Of a DNA stretch of 64,000 nt, positions 38,481-48,508 are shown one piece after another. A model generated the notes under the pieces. That model had not been told where the DNA came from, made no database searches, and saw only the letters and a list, made by a program, of their open reading frames with translations. Source of the stretch: Embiotoca jacksoni (Eukaryota; Chordata; Actinopteri; Embiotocidae). The stretch is taken from the NCBI GenBank assembly GCA_022577435.1, contig JAKOON010000013.1, forward strand, positions 2,538,501 through 2,602,500, written 5' to 3'. Position 1 is the stretch's first letter. Each line of letters starts with the position of its first letter. The position numbers were made by a program, and so were the translations under genes.

Positions 38481-39929
38481 ATCGAGTGGATATGTTTTTT
38501 TAAGAAATTAAAAAGAAATAATACAAAAAAAGTTCTGCAGTGAATCAGGTTTGGATTTCCCTTTCACTTCTATGGTCGTAACTGTTTGTAGGAAGCTAGA
38601 CTGCTTCGTTCAGATGTGCATGAGTGACTTAAAGTTATGCTGCCATTTGTTATCTCTTATTTGTTTGTACCCTAGAAGTTAACGTGAACTGATTTAGTTT
38701 TTTTTAATCACAGAACTCAAAACTACAGAAAACTGATGGTGTTTGTGTTTGTGTCGATCTTAAAGGTAAAAAATAACCTTCCAGTCAAAACACAGACCAC
38801 TTCTTTCCAGGGAAGTAAGATTCACTTGTGACTTCCAGTAATGCCATACCTCTATCAGAGAAACCACTTTCAGAGTTTAGGTCGTGCTCACATGACTTTC
38901 AAGCAGAGGTCCGTTTTTCAAAAAATAAAAAAAACCTTCATTCAAATGAATCTGTACATGAGTACATGAGTGTCTTGGCCACAACTTCTGTGGAAGAGAC
39001 ATGAAGCTATTTCCTGTAAGTCATGCCTTTAGGTGAAATGAGGACACAAGTGTCATCATCCAGCCTGCAGTCTCAGTCTCAAGAAGAAATTGCCCGGGCA
39101 GCTAATTTTGTCCCCCTCACACAATATTTAGTCTTTTTGCATTTTAAGAATCTCTGGAACTTTTTTTTTTGTCAGTGTGTGCAAACTTTTTCTATAGATG
39201 TCACACATCTGATCTTTTGAAAAGCTGGGTTAGGAACTTCTCCAAATTGCAAGATGCATACACTGCATGCTTTATGTTTTGTCTATGTGGCTGAATCTTA
39301 AGGAGACATCAGAGAAAAAGATAAAACATTTTTCTTGTTTTACTTTATGTAATTGTCTCTTTTCAACAATGAATGCATTACAACATATTAATGCAGTATT
39401 TAAGTAGATCTGGTAACAACGACTTGGATCCATTGAAGGTCACAGCTGTCAACTTCCTCAGTTGTTTTTTTTCTTCGCGGGAAGTCCCTCTGCTATTGTT
39501 CACATCATTACTGTTACGCAAACTTATCAAACATGCAGCTATGCACACAAACACAAATCTGAACAAACATGAATGAAGGGATCCAAGGTTGAGATGAACT
39601 GAGAATAAAAGGAGAATATTTGATTAATTATTGAGTCAGTATAAAGTATTTAAATGCATAAGCTTCATTAAGTGTTGCAATTTCAATAATGAAGATCTGT
39701 TCTCTCACATTTCATTTGCATTCCTCTGAGGGTTACTTTTCCTGCTGGTCGATTTGTGTCTCTCCCAATTTCCCAAGCTGTCAAGTCTTGTCTCTGTTTT
39801 CTAAATTGTAATTATGGCAGTCTGTCTTTCAGATGTTGCAGTCTGATGTTGCAACTGTTGTCCAGCACCTGTGTTTTTCCAGGGAACCTGAAATGCCATT
39901 CTCATTAGTCATCTCTGCTCTTCCCAGCA

Positions 39930-40060
39930 CCGGTAGAGGCAGAAGACCCCACCCTCTGAGACTCGTTCTGTTGGTGGCGACCTCAGATTAAAAGAGACTT
40001 TTTCCTTCGGCCTCTTGCTCCAGTGGAAACTTTCTAAATTGTTGGGTCCTGCAAAACAAA
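39930..40060 (+). repeat. LINE tail fragment
   Basis: It is related to the element at 24235 by 'CACCGGTAGAGGCAGA', 'GTTCTGTTGG' and 'AAATTGTTGGGTCCTG'. It is diverged. Confidence 0.5.
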
Positions 40061-40479
40061 TGAGAAAAATTCTAAACATGCATATTCTGCTCCTCCACCT
40101 CCAGTGTTTTAGGCTCTCTGGGTTGCTTTGCTTTGAGTGGACATTCCTTGTGTATTTTTCAGTTCCTTAAGTTGTGAAACAGTCATACAGTAAAACAGAG
40201 TATGCACAGTCAGCAGGACTTCCCAATCCAAACACAACATGACATCACCCAGTTACACTAGTAATGAGTCGGCACATTCCAGCTCGATCGACTGGAAATA
40301 CGGTCATACACAAACGGTTAAACAAAGCTGCGTGTTGTTTAATCTGTATGTGTTCACATGCGTGGCCAAAAAAGGTGACTGACAGCTGGGAATGCTTCAA
40401 ATAAACTTTAGATGCAGATGCTTCACACACATCCTAAACACTACAGATTAGAAAATCTTTTATGTTAAGGGTGGACATC

Positions 40480-40750
40480 CAAGATTAGTTTTACCGACTC
40501 GGCATCTGACATGTCAAATATGGTCACAATCTCCCTTTGTGTTCCTGAGTTATGCTGCTATATAATGGCAAGAAAAGTGTTTTTTTGACCTTTGACTAAT
40601 CCTTTTTATTCAATTCATTCTTGAATCCAGTTTGTGCCACATTTGAAGGAATTTTGCCTCCGGACATTCCTGACATTTCTCCCAAGAGTGGCACTGGTGT
40701 GAGCTCAAGATGAGCTGATCAGATGTTGGAGGTCAAAGTTTAGTTTCTTG
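40480..40750 (-). repeat. Diverged copy of the 30850 repeat family
   Basis: Fragments such as 'TTTTTTGACCTTTGACTAAT', 'TTTGTGCCACATTTGAAGGA' and 'GATGAGCTGATCAGATGTTG' suggest an old copy. The assignment is tentative. Confidence 0.4.
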
Positions 40751-42106
40751 GTGGGACATTTGTACGTGGGGGAGACGAGCCCTCGCCTTAATATGGCAAT
40801 CAACAGTTTCCTGCTTTGGGAAAACAGTGCTTACACAGCAGAAATAGTTTTTGTTTAATGCTATGGTTGCCCACACTTGATGAATGCACTTCTTTGTCCA
40901 ACAAATAAAATGCTTTGATTTTGTCTGCTGAACTTCTCAGATTCTGTCTCACGACTTGTACTTGTGGGATTTTCGTAGTCTTAAGTGCCAGACAGTCACT
41001 GTCAGCTAACTTTGATATCATTGTCAACACAAACTGAGCAGTCAGCTTCCAGTTACTGTTCATACTTTGCTTTGGGGGTGTGACGTATCATACATGAGAA
41101 AGGTGTCATGTGTCACCACATCTGTGGTTGTTCTTTTTTCTCACATAAACTCTTTCAGGAATGCTGCCTGCTTACTTCCCCCTCTGTGCACATTGACTGA
41201 AATTGTTTGCACCATTTTACATTCACATTTTAAACTGAAAAGCTGTCACACGACTATGCATCCTTTATATAATAATCATGACCCAGTGAAGTTACAAAAA
41301 AGTTTGTAGTAATTTACACCTAGAATTAAAACACGTCAGGCTGCAGTTTGCTAGAATACAATGAATTATTTTATTGGCCTTACAGAAAAAAATCACTAGT
41401 TCCCTGTTTTCTACATGAGACGTGATCATTTGTATGACACACTTTTACCACGTTTCAACATTTGATAACGTGAGGAGAAACATGTGGAAAAGTTTTCACA
41501 GGGAATCTACATGAGCTTTGCACACTGATATGCACAATGTGAGTTTTTATACGTGATATTCATGTGGTTTTTTTTCCGTACGTTTTTTTTTAATACATTC
41601 AGTCAGACTTTGTGTATTTCTTTATATCAGTGCGGTCGTAACGGCTTTTACAGGTGCATTTTGTTTCTACACAGAAGAGCCATTTGCTGTTTGTTTTAGC
41701 AAAGAGAAAATAATGGAAGTACTTGTGTAAGATTGCAGTCTGAAGGGGCAGAGAAGGCATTAAGCCCTCATTGTGCTCTTCATGTAGAAAAGATCAGGGT
41801 CACTGATGGAAACATAGACAGCTGAGTCATGTCCTCTCGCAAGACTGTCCCAGAGGGACGACATCATAAGAAAGTGATGCACAAAGATTTTACTAACCAC
41901 ACCCAGGTAGCACGTTTTCACTCTTATCTCCCATCTCCTGATGGCTCTCGGCCATTTGTCAGATTTATTGCACTGAAATAGCATGTGAATTACCATCATG
42001 TTCCCCATCTTGCCTCGTGCCCCCCCTCCCTCTCCCCATACTATTATTACAACCTCCCTGGCCATTGTGTTTCCCTGTATTCTCAGCTTGACATTCCTTC
42101 ACTGCT

Positions 42107-42108
<2 letters not shown>

Positions 42109-42175
<67 letters not shown>
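42109..42175 (+). repeat. (GT)n microsatellite, copy A
   Basis: About 33 GT units; the copy B equivalent (50449-50483) has about 17. Confidence 0.95.
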
Positions 42176-42176
<1 letters not shown>

Positions 42177-42659
42177 CCTTCATGACATGATAAGTTTTGC
42201 CTCCAGCTAACTCTCTGCTTGAGTCCTGCCCCGGCCGGTTTGTGCCAGTTACATGTCCCCATGCCACCTAAACCTCTGCTCATCCACCCTGCAGTCTCCA
42301 GAAGAAATTGCCTGGGCAGCTAATTATGACAGAACCACAGACAGCTGAGTCATGTCCTCTCGCAAGACTGTCCCAGAGGGACGACGTCATAAGAAAGTGA
42401 TGCACAAACATTTTACTGCACAGCAAAAATAAAAATAAAACAACACCACTCATTTTCTAATAGAGATGCTTTAATAGCAATGATAGAAAATAGTTAAAGA
42501 GAAATAAAGTAAAAGCAAGCAGGGTTACAGAGTGACTCATGACACAGTACAAAGCTACACACACACAATGTCTGCACCGCTTCACAATATAATGCAATCA
42601 AATACATCCCGTGTACAGTTGAAACTGATGTTTAAATTACGTAGATTGAAATTACAGAT

Positions 42660-42850
42660 TTAGATGTCAAGATGGGAAGAGGGGTGGAGAGGTGGAGAGT
42701 GGGCAAACAAATTGGGGAGGCGCAGGGGGAGGGGAAGGGATGGATTTGGAGGAGAAACTGAGAGGTGGAGAATATGGGAGGAGGAGTGAAGAAGTATAAA
42801 CATGGCAAAGTGGGAGAAGTAGAAAAGCAAAGTGTCGAGGCACAGAGGGG
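42660..42850 (+). repeat. GA-rich minisatellite, copy A
   Basis: It is built from variants of 'GGGAGGAGGGGTGGAGAAGT' and 'GGCAAAGTGGGA'. The pyrimidine-rich reverse strand gives Pro/Ser/Leu-rich frames that are not genes. Confidence 0.85.
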
Positions 42851-43319
42851 GGGGTGGACGCCGTTCCACTGAAGGCACTGGATGTAAAAACTGTGAAGAA
42901 CTCGCATCTCCGAAACCATTTAATGAGGTATCAACAGTCTGTAGTAAAAAAGACGTAGGCCGTTACATCCTTGTTAAAAAAAGAAAAGGACGGCTTCCTG
43001 AGCGTTAGCTGGAACCACATTACGTTTTTCACGAATGTTTTAGTAAAGAGGCAGTCCCATGAGTCGCACTAACTTTCCAAACCTTTGGAAAGGTGTCATT
43101 TATAATACATTGCATAAGAACGACATGCATAGTTAATACATTGGAATGGCACTTGTTGGTGTTGAATAAAAAGTGCATTGATGTAAGTGCTTTGGGGGTC
43201 TGTGCTCAATGTAAACGTCTGATTGGGAATCGTACGAAAATCTGAGGCGACACTCCTCTTAAAATATGCAACAGTACTGTACTTGGCATAGACATTTTTA
43301 ATTCACTACACATGATTAT

Positions 43320-43790
43320 CAAAAAGCAAAGAAATGACTAACTGAGAAGGTTTCGGGTCCACGTCGGAGGGGTTGTTGTAATGCTAGTGGAGAGCTCTGG
43401 CGCTCCATCGCGGCTTCGGTCAAACTGCAGAACATCTGATTTCTTTTTCAAATTGGATCTTTTGGACGGATTGTCGGTTATTTGCAAGTCAGCGAATCGG
43501 ATCTGGTGTGTCCAGACTTCACCAGCCTTTATCTGTTTTGGTTGCTGTGGTAACGACGTACGCGTAGCTACGCTGGTTTCGTGGCTGTCAGTCTGAACGA
43601 GGCCTGTGAGTCGGCTACACAGATTAGGTTCTCAAAGACACAGTAGGCTACATACATGGTGTTCTGTTTGGACCTGGGGAACTGCATTGTTACTGGTCTT
43701 GGTTCTGTAAGTGCACTTTCTAGTGTTGCAGCGAGACCGTCGGCCTCAAAAAACTTCCTTGCAAAAGTTATTGAAAGGCACAAATTGGCT
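43320..43790 (-). other. Downstream block with two open minus-strand frames
   Basis: On the minus strand one frame contains AGEVWTHQIRFADLQITDNP and another, further upstream, contains FPRSKQNTMYVAYCVFENL. Both are preserved in copy B. They could be 3'UTR of the membrane-protein gene, extra cytoplasmic exons of it, or an old mobile element. The near-identity of A and B gives no evidence of selection. Confidence 0.3.
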
Positions 43791-43879
43791 GTGGAAGTCA
43801 GGTTTAAATAACATTTGGGTTTGGTTTTTTTGCAATACTTGGGGCACTGCCACCAGATTAACTGGATGGAAACATCCTT

Positions 43880-43955
43880 CTAGCCACGCTGTGCCCGCCC
43901 ATCGACCACGATTTGGAGATTGTTCTGCAGCATCATGAAAAGGTGTATTTCACCT
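43880..43955 (-). CDS. Copy A exon 7: cytoplasmic tail
   Basis: From the acceptor GGCAG it reads RGEIHLFMMLQNNLQ, then IVVDGRAQRG and TAG. A competing AG four bases upstream would shift the frame and leave only RQR before a stop. Confidence 0.5.
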
Positions 43956-46900
43956 CTGCCTGCAAACAGCAACAGAGATTTATTAGAAAACATGTCAGAT
44001 CAGGGCAGTCAGTGATTTCCATACTTCATATCAAACGTGATCAAAAATACTGTACCTGAGAATATACCCGATATACCCCAAAACCACCACCACGACAACA
44101 CAGGGAACGATCAACACAATCCAGTGGATGCGGGGAGTCACTATGAAGAGCACACAGTTCGTCAGTTAATACACAGAAAAACAGATAACGGTTTATTTTA
44201 TGTCACCTGTCCAATGACAATTCTTACCTAATTTAAATTGAAATCTACACAACAAGGAGCCACGTAGGCCTCTTAGAAGAGAAGTTCAACATGTTGGTCG
44301 TGCACCTAGTCTATTGCATCAGCCCCGACTGGCCCTTATATCTGGTGCACGTGAGGATGATAGGTCAGATTGGGTGCTCACTTTCTTACTCTAAGTCTGA
44401 ATCTAACTCTTAGCAAGAAAGCAAAAAGTGTATTTGTCCTTGGAAATGTTCATCTTGTGACCTTGTGTCAACTTCCATGTGTTAGACTGTAAGACTGTCA
44501 GACTCATCACACTTTTAAAAACCCACTTCCTGTCTGAATAGATTGTGTAGATAATACACACTTACCAGCTCCACTCTAACTGGGACTAAGAGGGGGTCAT
44601 ACTTACAAATGTCAAATAAACAGGGCTACGTGACCAGACAGCAATTAAATGGAAAGTGATATGAGGTGCATTCTTTACAATTTTTGCAACCGCAGTATTC
44701 ACTCACTGTAAGATTATGTCATGTGTCCCTAATTCCTGTTTACTGATTAACTGAGTCTGAGACTTTATGCGTTCCAGCTCAGTTCAGATCACGTTTCACA
44801 TCTGAGTCTTATCTGATTTTTAGGTAACCTCTTCTCCAATGTAACTCTGTTACAAATCTTATTTATAATTAGTTTCCTGTAGTTGTTTCTTACCTCCTTT
44901 CTTCTGATGCACAGTCTTTTCAATGCAGGTGGCTGGAAAAAAGAAGACACTCTTACATCAGAACACTGATTCAAGTAAAATATATTTAACGTCAAAATAA
45001 AGAAAGAAAACTAAACATTAAGATGGAAATGGAAATAAATACAGTGTACAGTGTTTCCCTTGGGGCAGACAGCCATCCCGCCCCGCTTATCGCTTAAACT
45101 TTAGGCTTTTACTCCACGTTTTTTACAGTCATGTAACGAGTGTAGTTCATCAACTTGGGTGACGTTCACCTGTGTCTACCTTCTGTGTCTCTGTGTTAGC
45201 AAAGCACAGCCCCCGCCCTTCATTAAAAACACAGACCCGCAGCAGAGCAGAGAAACACACAAATTAGTGCGACTTTCAGTGACAGAAAAACACATGAGCG
45301 AGTCACACACTGAGCTGAAATGAAACAGGTGTGCAGCAAATAAGTAAACATAACTGCAGGCCCGCCCTACCAAGACAATGGTATGGGAAACACATTATAA
45401 ACTACCTGTGACATGATAAGAAAACAGATACTTACTGGAACAGTTCACAGTGTATTCATATCCCTGAGCAGAAATAAAAGAAGAGATGATTGTTAAGCAG
45501 AATGATGCTTTCGGGCTCCCCACTTCGGCTGAAATGCCACGTGTCGGGTTAAAAGTAATTGAAGAGGAATCTAAAACTCATTATCTCTCATAATCTCCCT
45601 CACAATCAATAGGGATTAGACTGCAACTCTCCACATTAACATGTCATGTTCACACTTTTACCTCCAAGTCGCAATGACGCCTGTAAATGATGTTCGACAG
45701 GCATTCGGAGGTCAGAAGAGACGTGTTGTTCTTGTTCACCACCTCTTTTAGATGCCCCTCCTGATGCGCCAGCACACGTTCCTAAAGTCAACAGGTGGAA
45801 GATGACAAAATCACAGCAGCAACGCAATCAAAATCAGAAATTAAGATTGAATAGAGAGTGACCTCCAGAAACACTGAAATCAAAAGATCTACATTTAAAA
45901 CAAGCTCATGAATCACATGAAAATGGTCTGAACTCGTATAGCACTTTTTTACAAGCGCTTTACAGTTTGCCACCCATTCACCCACTCACACACAAATGTT
46001 AGGGTTTCATTATCTTACCCAAAGACACTTTGGCATGTGGACAGGAGGACCACGGGATCAAAACATTTTTTGAAAGATTTACCTGCAATTCATCTGTGTG
46101 ACTCAGTATTTGTCAAGCACATGACTGCAACTGCAAACGTGTGTCACATACTACCCAGGCAACGTCAACATTATTCGTTTCACTGTCTTGCTTTTCCTCC
46201 TGCGTCACGTCAAAATGTTTGTCATGAGAAACGTTTATCTAAGATGGTGTTGTGCCCTGGGATTTTTAAAATTTAGAGACGCCTCATGTCAGAAAAACAA
46301 ATAATCTGAAAAGGCTAAACTGAGCACCTCTGGCTTGTGTGACTTACGTGGCTGTCGCTCCACGAGTACGTGCAGTCGGTTCCCTCGAGCTTGGGGATGC
46401 TATAACAGGTCCCTCCAGGCTCCTCAGTGACATTGCAAGGAATGTCCTGTGCAAAGTAGAGCTGTACTACTACAGCTGGGAAAGACAAGACAAAAACATC
46501 AGCAGAAGCGTGATTTGGCCGTGGCCTTTATTCCAGGTATAATACTGCAATGATCACACCGGCTGTCCTCCCAGGTCAAATGTGACCCTGCTGGTTTGAC
46601 TGCTTGTAAGGCATAATGGAAAATTCGGACACATTTGACCCGGGAGGACAGCCGGTGTGATTATTTGCTATTATTTGCTGCCATTGGAAAATATGAAATG
46701 GTTTCAAAAAAAGATTTCTGACCAAGATATGACAGATACCACTCCGTGATAATCCATCAATAAATTGACGTGCCCCACCCTGACATTTATCTGGAGCAAT
46801 GTTAATCTTACACAAACTGATGCCACTGGGTCAGAGTGCTGTTAATCCTGGTTTATAAATTTGACAATGCTCCCTACTCAAGACTCCCATCATCATATTA

Positions 46901-47780
46901 AGTAATCCGCTAGTTGGCTTACTGTGTTACTTAAGTGGACTCCATGGAAATCAGTTATTCAACACAAAATGAGTTTCAGTCACACCGCACTGCACCAGAG
47001 CCTCAAAATCGTGCCCAAAGTTTTCTTAGCTGCTTTGACTTCATACCAAAGATTTCCCATGGCTTTTAATCTTCCCTGCGCCACCTCATGGAGAATCATT
47101 TTATTTTACAGAAATGGCCCATGCGCTTCTGTCTGGTGCGGAGTCACTGTAAAGCCCGAGAGGTCTGACCTGGTTCACTTTTACGCACGATCTGGTGTTC
47201 CCTGCTGCTACCATCACTTTAGAGAGTTTAATTTCCAGTATTAGTTCATTCATTGCGTTAATTAATGCGCCCTGCATGTTTCCTCGTTTGTGATTTGCTC
47301 AATTTACTTTAATCTCTTGGGGGAAGTTGCATTTGTTTTAATTGTCTGATGTTTGCGGAGAACTGGTTTGTACAGGACATAACTGTACAAGCCTATAGGC
47401 TATAAATGAAGTTGGTCTGTCCTAACCTGAAGCTGCAGACTCTCGGAGAGTGATGCACCATCACAGAAGAAACGCTATGGCTCAACAATAAATATAATAA
47501 TAATAAAAAACAGACATCCAATAAATTAGTCCTCGAGTAGCGTGTTGTACAGCTTGGATTAACGCAACCTATTTCCTCTAAAAGGAGGAACAGAGAAGGA
47601 TGCTTCAGTTGTGACTCATCTGATGCAATAACCTACATATCTCTCCGGTGTACATCAGATAAACCACTGCACACAGATAACTCACTCTAATCTATTTGCG
47701 GGCTATGTCGCTATAATTATTCAATAAAAATTTACAGTAAACTTACCAGAGATCAACAGGTGACATGTAAACTGCGTCAT
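43880..47780 (-). CDS. Unassigned small type I membrane protein, copy A, 7 exons, intact
   Basis: Exons, from 5' to 3', are 47780-47747, 46475-46348, 45781-45662, 45463-45436, 44932-44894, 44140-44056 and 43955-43880. All borders are AG/GT, phases run 1, 0, 0, 1, 1, 2, and the product is about 169 residues. It begins with a signal peptide (MTQFTCHLLIS, then AVVVQLYFAQ) and a mature end near DIPC. The ectodomain is about 100 residues with seven cysteines (IPC, GTC, TDC, SEC, RHC, VNC, TTC) and three N-glycosylation sequons (NVT, NNT, NCS). A helix (IVLIVPCVVVVVVLGYI) and a 26-residue tail follow. I used the second ATG, since it has A at -3 and gives a cleaner signal; an in-frame ATG lies at 47810. 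I recognise no Ig, TNFR or cytokine-receptor signature, so the function is unknown. A cell-surface receptor or ligand is the inference. Confidence 0.65.
44056..44140 (-). CDS. Copy A exon 6: transmembrane helix
   Basis: The 85-base exon follows TTCATAG and ends at donor GTACAG. It reads TPRIHWIVLIV, then a run of six valines and LGYIGYIL. Confidence 0.65.
44894..44932 (-). CDS. Copy A exon 5: membrane-proximal segment
   Basis: The 39-base exon follows TTTTCCAG and ends at donor GTAAGA, reading TTCIEKTVHQKKG. Confidence 0.6.
45436..45463 (-). CDS. Copy A exon 4: 28-base micro-exon
   Basis: It follows CTGCTCAG and ends at donor GTAAGT, reading GYEYTVNCS. Confidence 0.6.
45662..45781 (-). CDS. 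Copy A exon 3: central ectodomain, phase 0-0
   Basis: The 120-base exon follows GACTTTAG and ends at donor GTAAAA. It reads ERVLAHQEGHLKEVVNKNNT, then LLTSECLSNIIYRRHCDLE. Because it is symmetrical (phase 0 at both ends), skipping it keeps the frame. This is the exon damaged in copy B. Confidence 0.65.
45925..46065 (-). repeat. LINE-tail-like repeat in intron 2, copy A
   Basis: The blocks 'TATAGCACTTTTTTACAAGC', 'GCTTTACAGTTTGCCACCCA' and 'CCCAAAGACACTTTGGCATG' match a common fish LINE tail on the reverse strand. The same block is in copy B at 55888-56030, so it predates the duplication. Confidence 0.6.
46348..46475 (-). CDS. Copy A exon 2: signal peptide end and N-terminal ectodomain
   Basis: The 128-base exon follows TTTCCCAG and ends at donor GTAAGT. 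It reads AVVVQLYFAQDIPCNVTEE, then GTCYSIPKLEGTDCTYSW. It contains three cysteines and the sequon NVT. Confidence 0.65.
46553..46661. mobile_element. MITE-like element with 32-base terminal inverted repeats
   Basis: Arms 46553-46584 and 46630-46661 (ATCACACCGGCTGTCCTCCC and onward) are reverse complements with one mismatch around a 45-base centre. It lies in intron 1 of copy A and is missing from copy B, where the Tc1-like element sits instead. Confidence 0.75.
47747..47780 (-). CDS. Copy A exon 1: signal peptide start
   Basis: The exon reads MTQFTCHLLIS and ends in phase 1 at donor GTAAGT. An upstream in-frame ATG at 47810-47808 would add ten residues. Confidence 0.6.
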
Positions 47781-47975
47781 CCTGGCAAAACAAAAACCTG
47801 CTCCGTGCATAGCGATGAACTCCAGCTGCCGATGAATGAATGGCCGTATGCCGCTTGTCTTTCTCAGAGTTCAGTGTATTTCCAGCTTGAAAGGAAGCTA
47901 CGAGGACGTCTACCTGCTACCGTTCTCCTTCATCCACGAAACGCGTCACTTCTGATAAAGACAGCCGCACTCGAG

Positions 47976-47984
47976 CCTTTCAGA
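47976..47984 (-). promoter_or_regulatory. Altered TATA position, copy A
   Basis: At the place where copies B and C read TATAAAAGG, copy A reads TCTGAAAGG, so the box is lost or weakened. Confidence 0.5.
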
Positions 47985-48001
47985 GGAAAGCTGCGGTCTA
48001 G

Positions 48002-48013
48002 GGGCACGTGCCC
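48002..48013. promoter_or_regulatory. GGGCACGTGCCC palindrome (E-box core), copy A
   Basis: This 12-base perfect palindrome around CACGTG lies about 20 bases upstream of the TATA position. It is identical in all three promoter copies. Confidence 0.5.
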
Positions 48014-48240
48014 ACTCACCCCTGTCAGTCTCCTCCTTGTTCCCACTGAAACAACATGCTGATAATGATAAATCTATTGTCTTTGACTCGGCTACCACCT
48101 GCTGTTCTCGTTAGGTGCTGACAGGCATAAAGTGTATTATAACTGGTATCTGTCATATTTTAGTCAGAATTTTTTTTGAAACCATTTCAGATTTCCAATG
48201 GAAAATTAATCAAAATTACTGATAAATGTCAGCAGCTTAC

Positions 48241-48508
48241 TGTATTGTGTCCTGTTACAGAGTACTGTTCTTTTCCTTTACATAACTCTGAAGTAAAAAA
48301 AAAAAGTTGTGTTGCCTGATTTGAGCAGTTGTTGATGAAGTAATTTCACTTGTTTTCTCATTGTAAAGTTGTTCATAAAGTAATTCCACCTGTTATCTAA
48401 TTGTAAAGTTGTTCAATAAATAATTCCACCTAATTTCTAATTGCAAATTTGTCATTTAAAACTTGTATTCCATATTTTGTGTAACATTTTGCCCCTGATA
48501 TCTGCAGA
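48241..48508. repeat. Spacer with a three-unit minisatellite
   Basis: Between about 48323 and 48452 a unit of about 43 bases recurs three times ('AAGTAATTTCACTTGTTTTC', 'AAGTAATTCCACCTGTTATC', 'AATAATTCCACCTAATTTC'). The rest shows nothing. Confidence 0.7.

Larger units (their letters stand above)
38481..41690. other. Intergenic, repeat-rich, no gene seen
   Basis: It contains a second LINE tail fragment at about 39930-40060 ('CCGGTAGAGGCAGAAGACCC'), a diverged 'GACCTTTGAC' repeat at 40480-40750, and at 39064-39107 a block shared with the duplicated array. No gene is supported. Confidence 0.5.
41691..48240. repeat. Segmental duplication, copy A
   Basis: Most of this stretch recurs in 50221-59030 at what looks like well over 90 percent identity. 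Corresponding points are 43381 and 52363, 46339 and 56302, 47747 and 58560. The growing offset (8982, 9963, 10813 bases) reflects insertions in copy B. In B the left edge is shuffled: the block 41703-41900 sits after, not before, the block equivalent to 41896-42210. Confidence 0.92.

Noticed and set aside
42632..42919. Proline/serine/leucine-rich frames on the minus strand (also 51163-51454)
   Set aside because: They translate a GA-rich minisatellite and lack a start, splice context or conserved motif.
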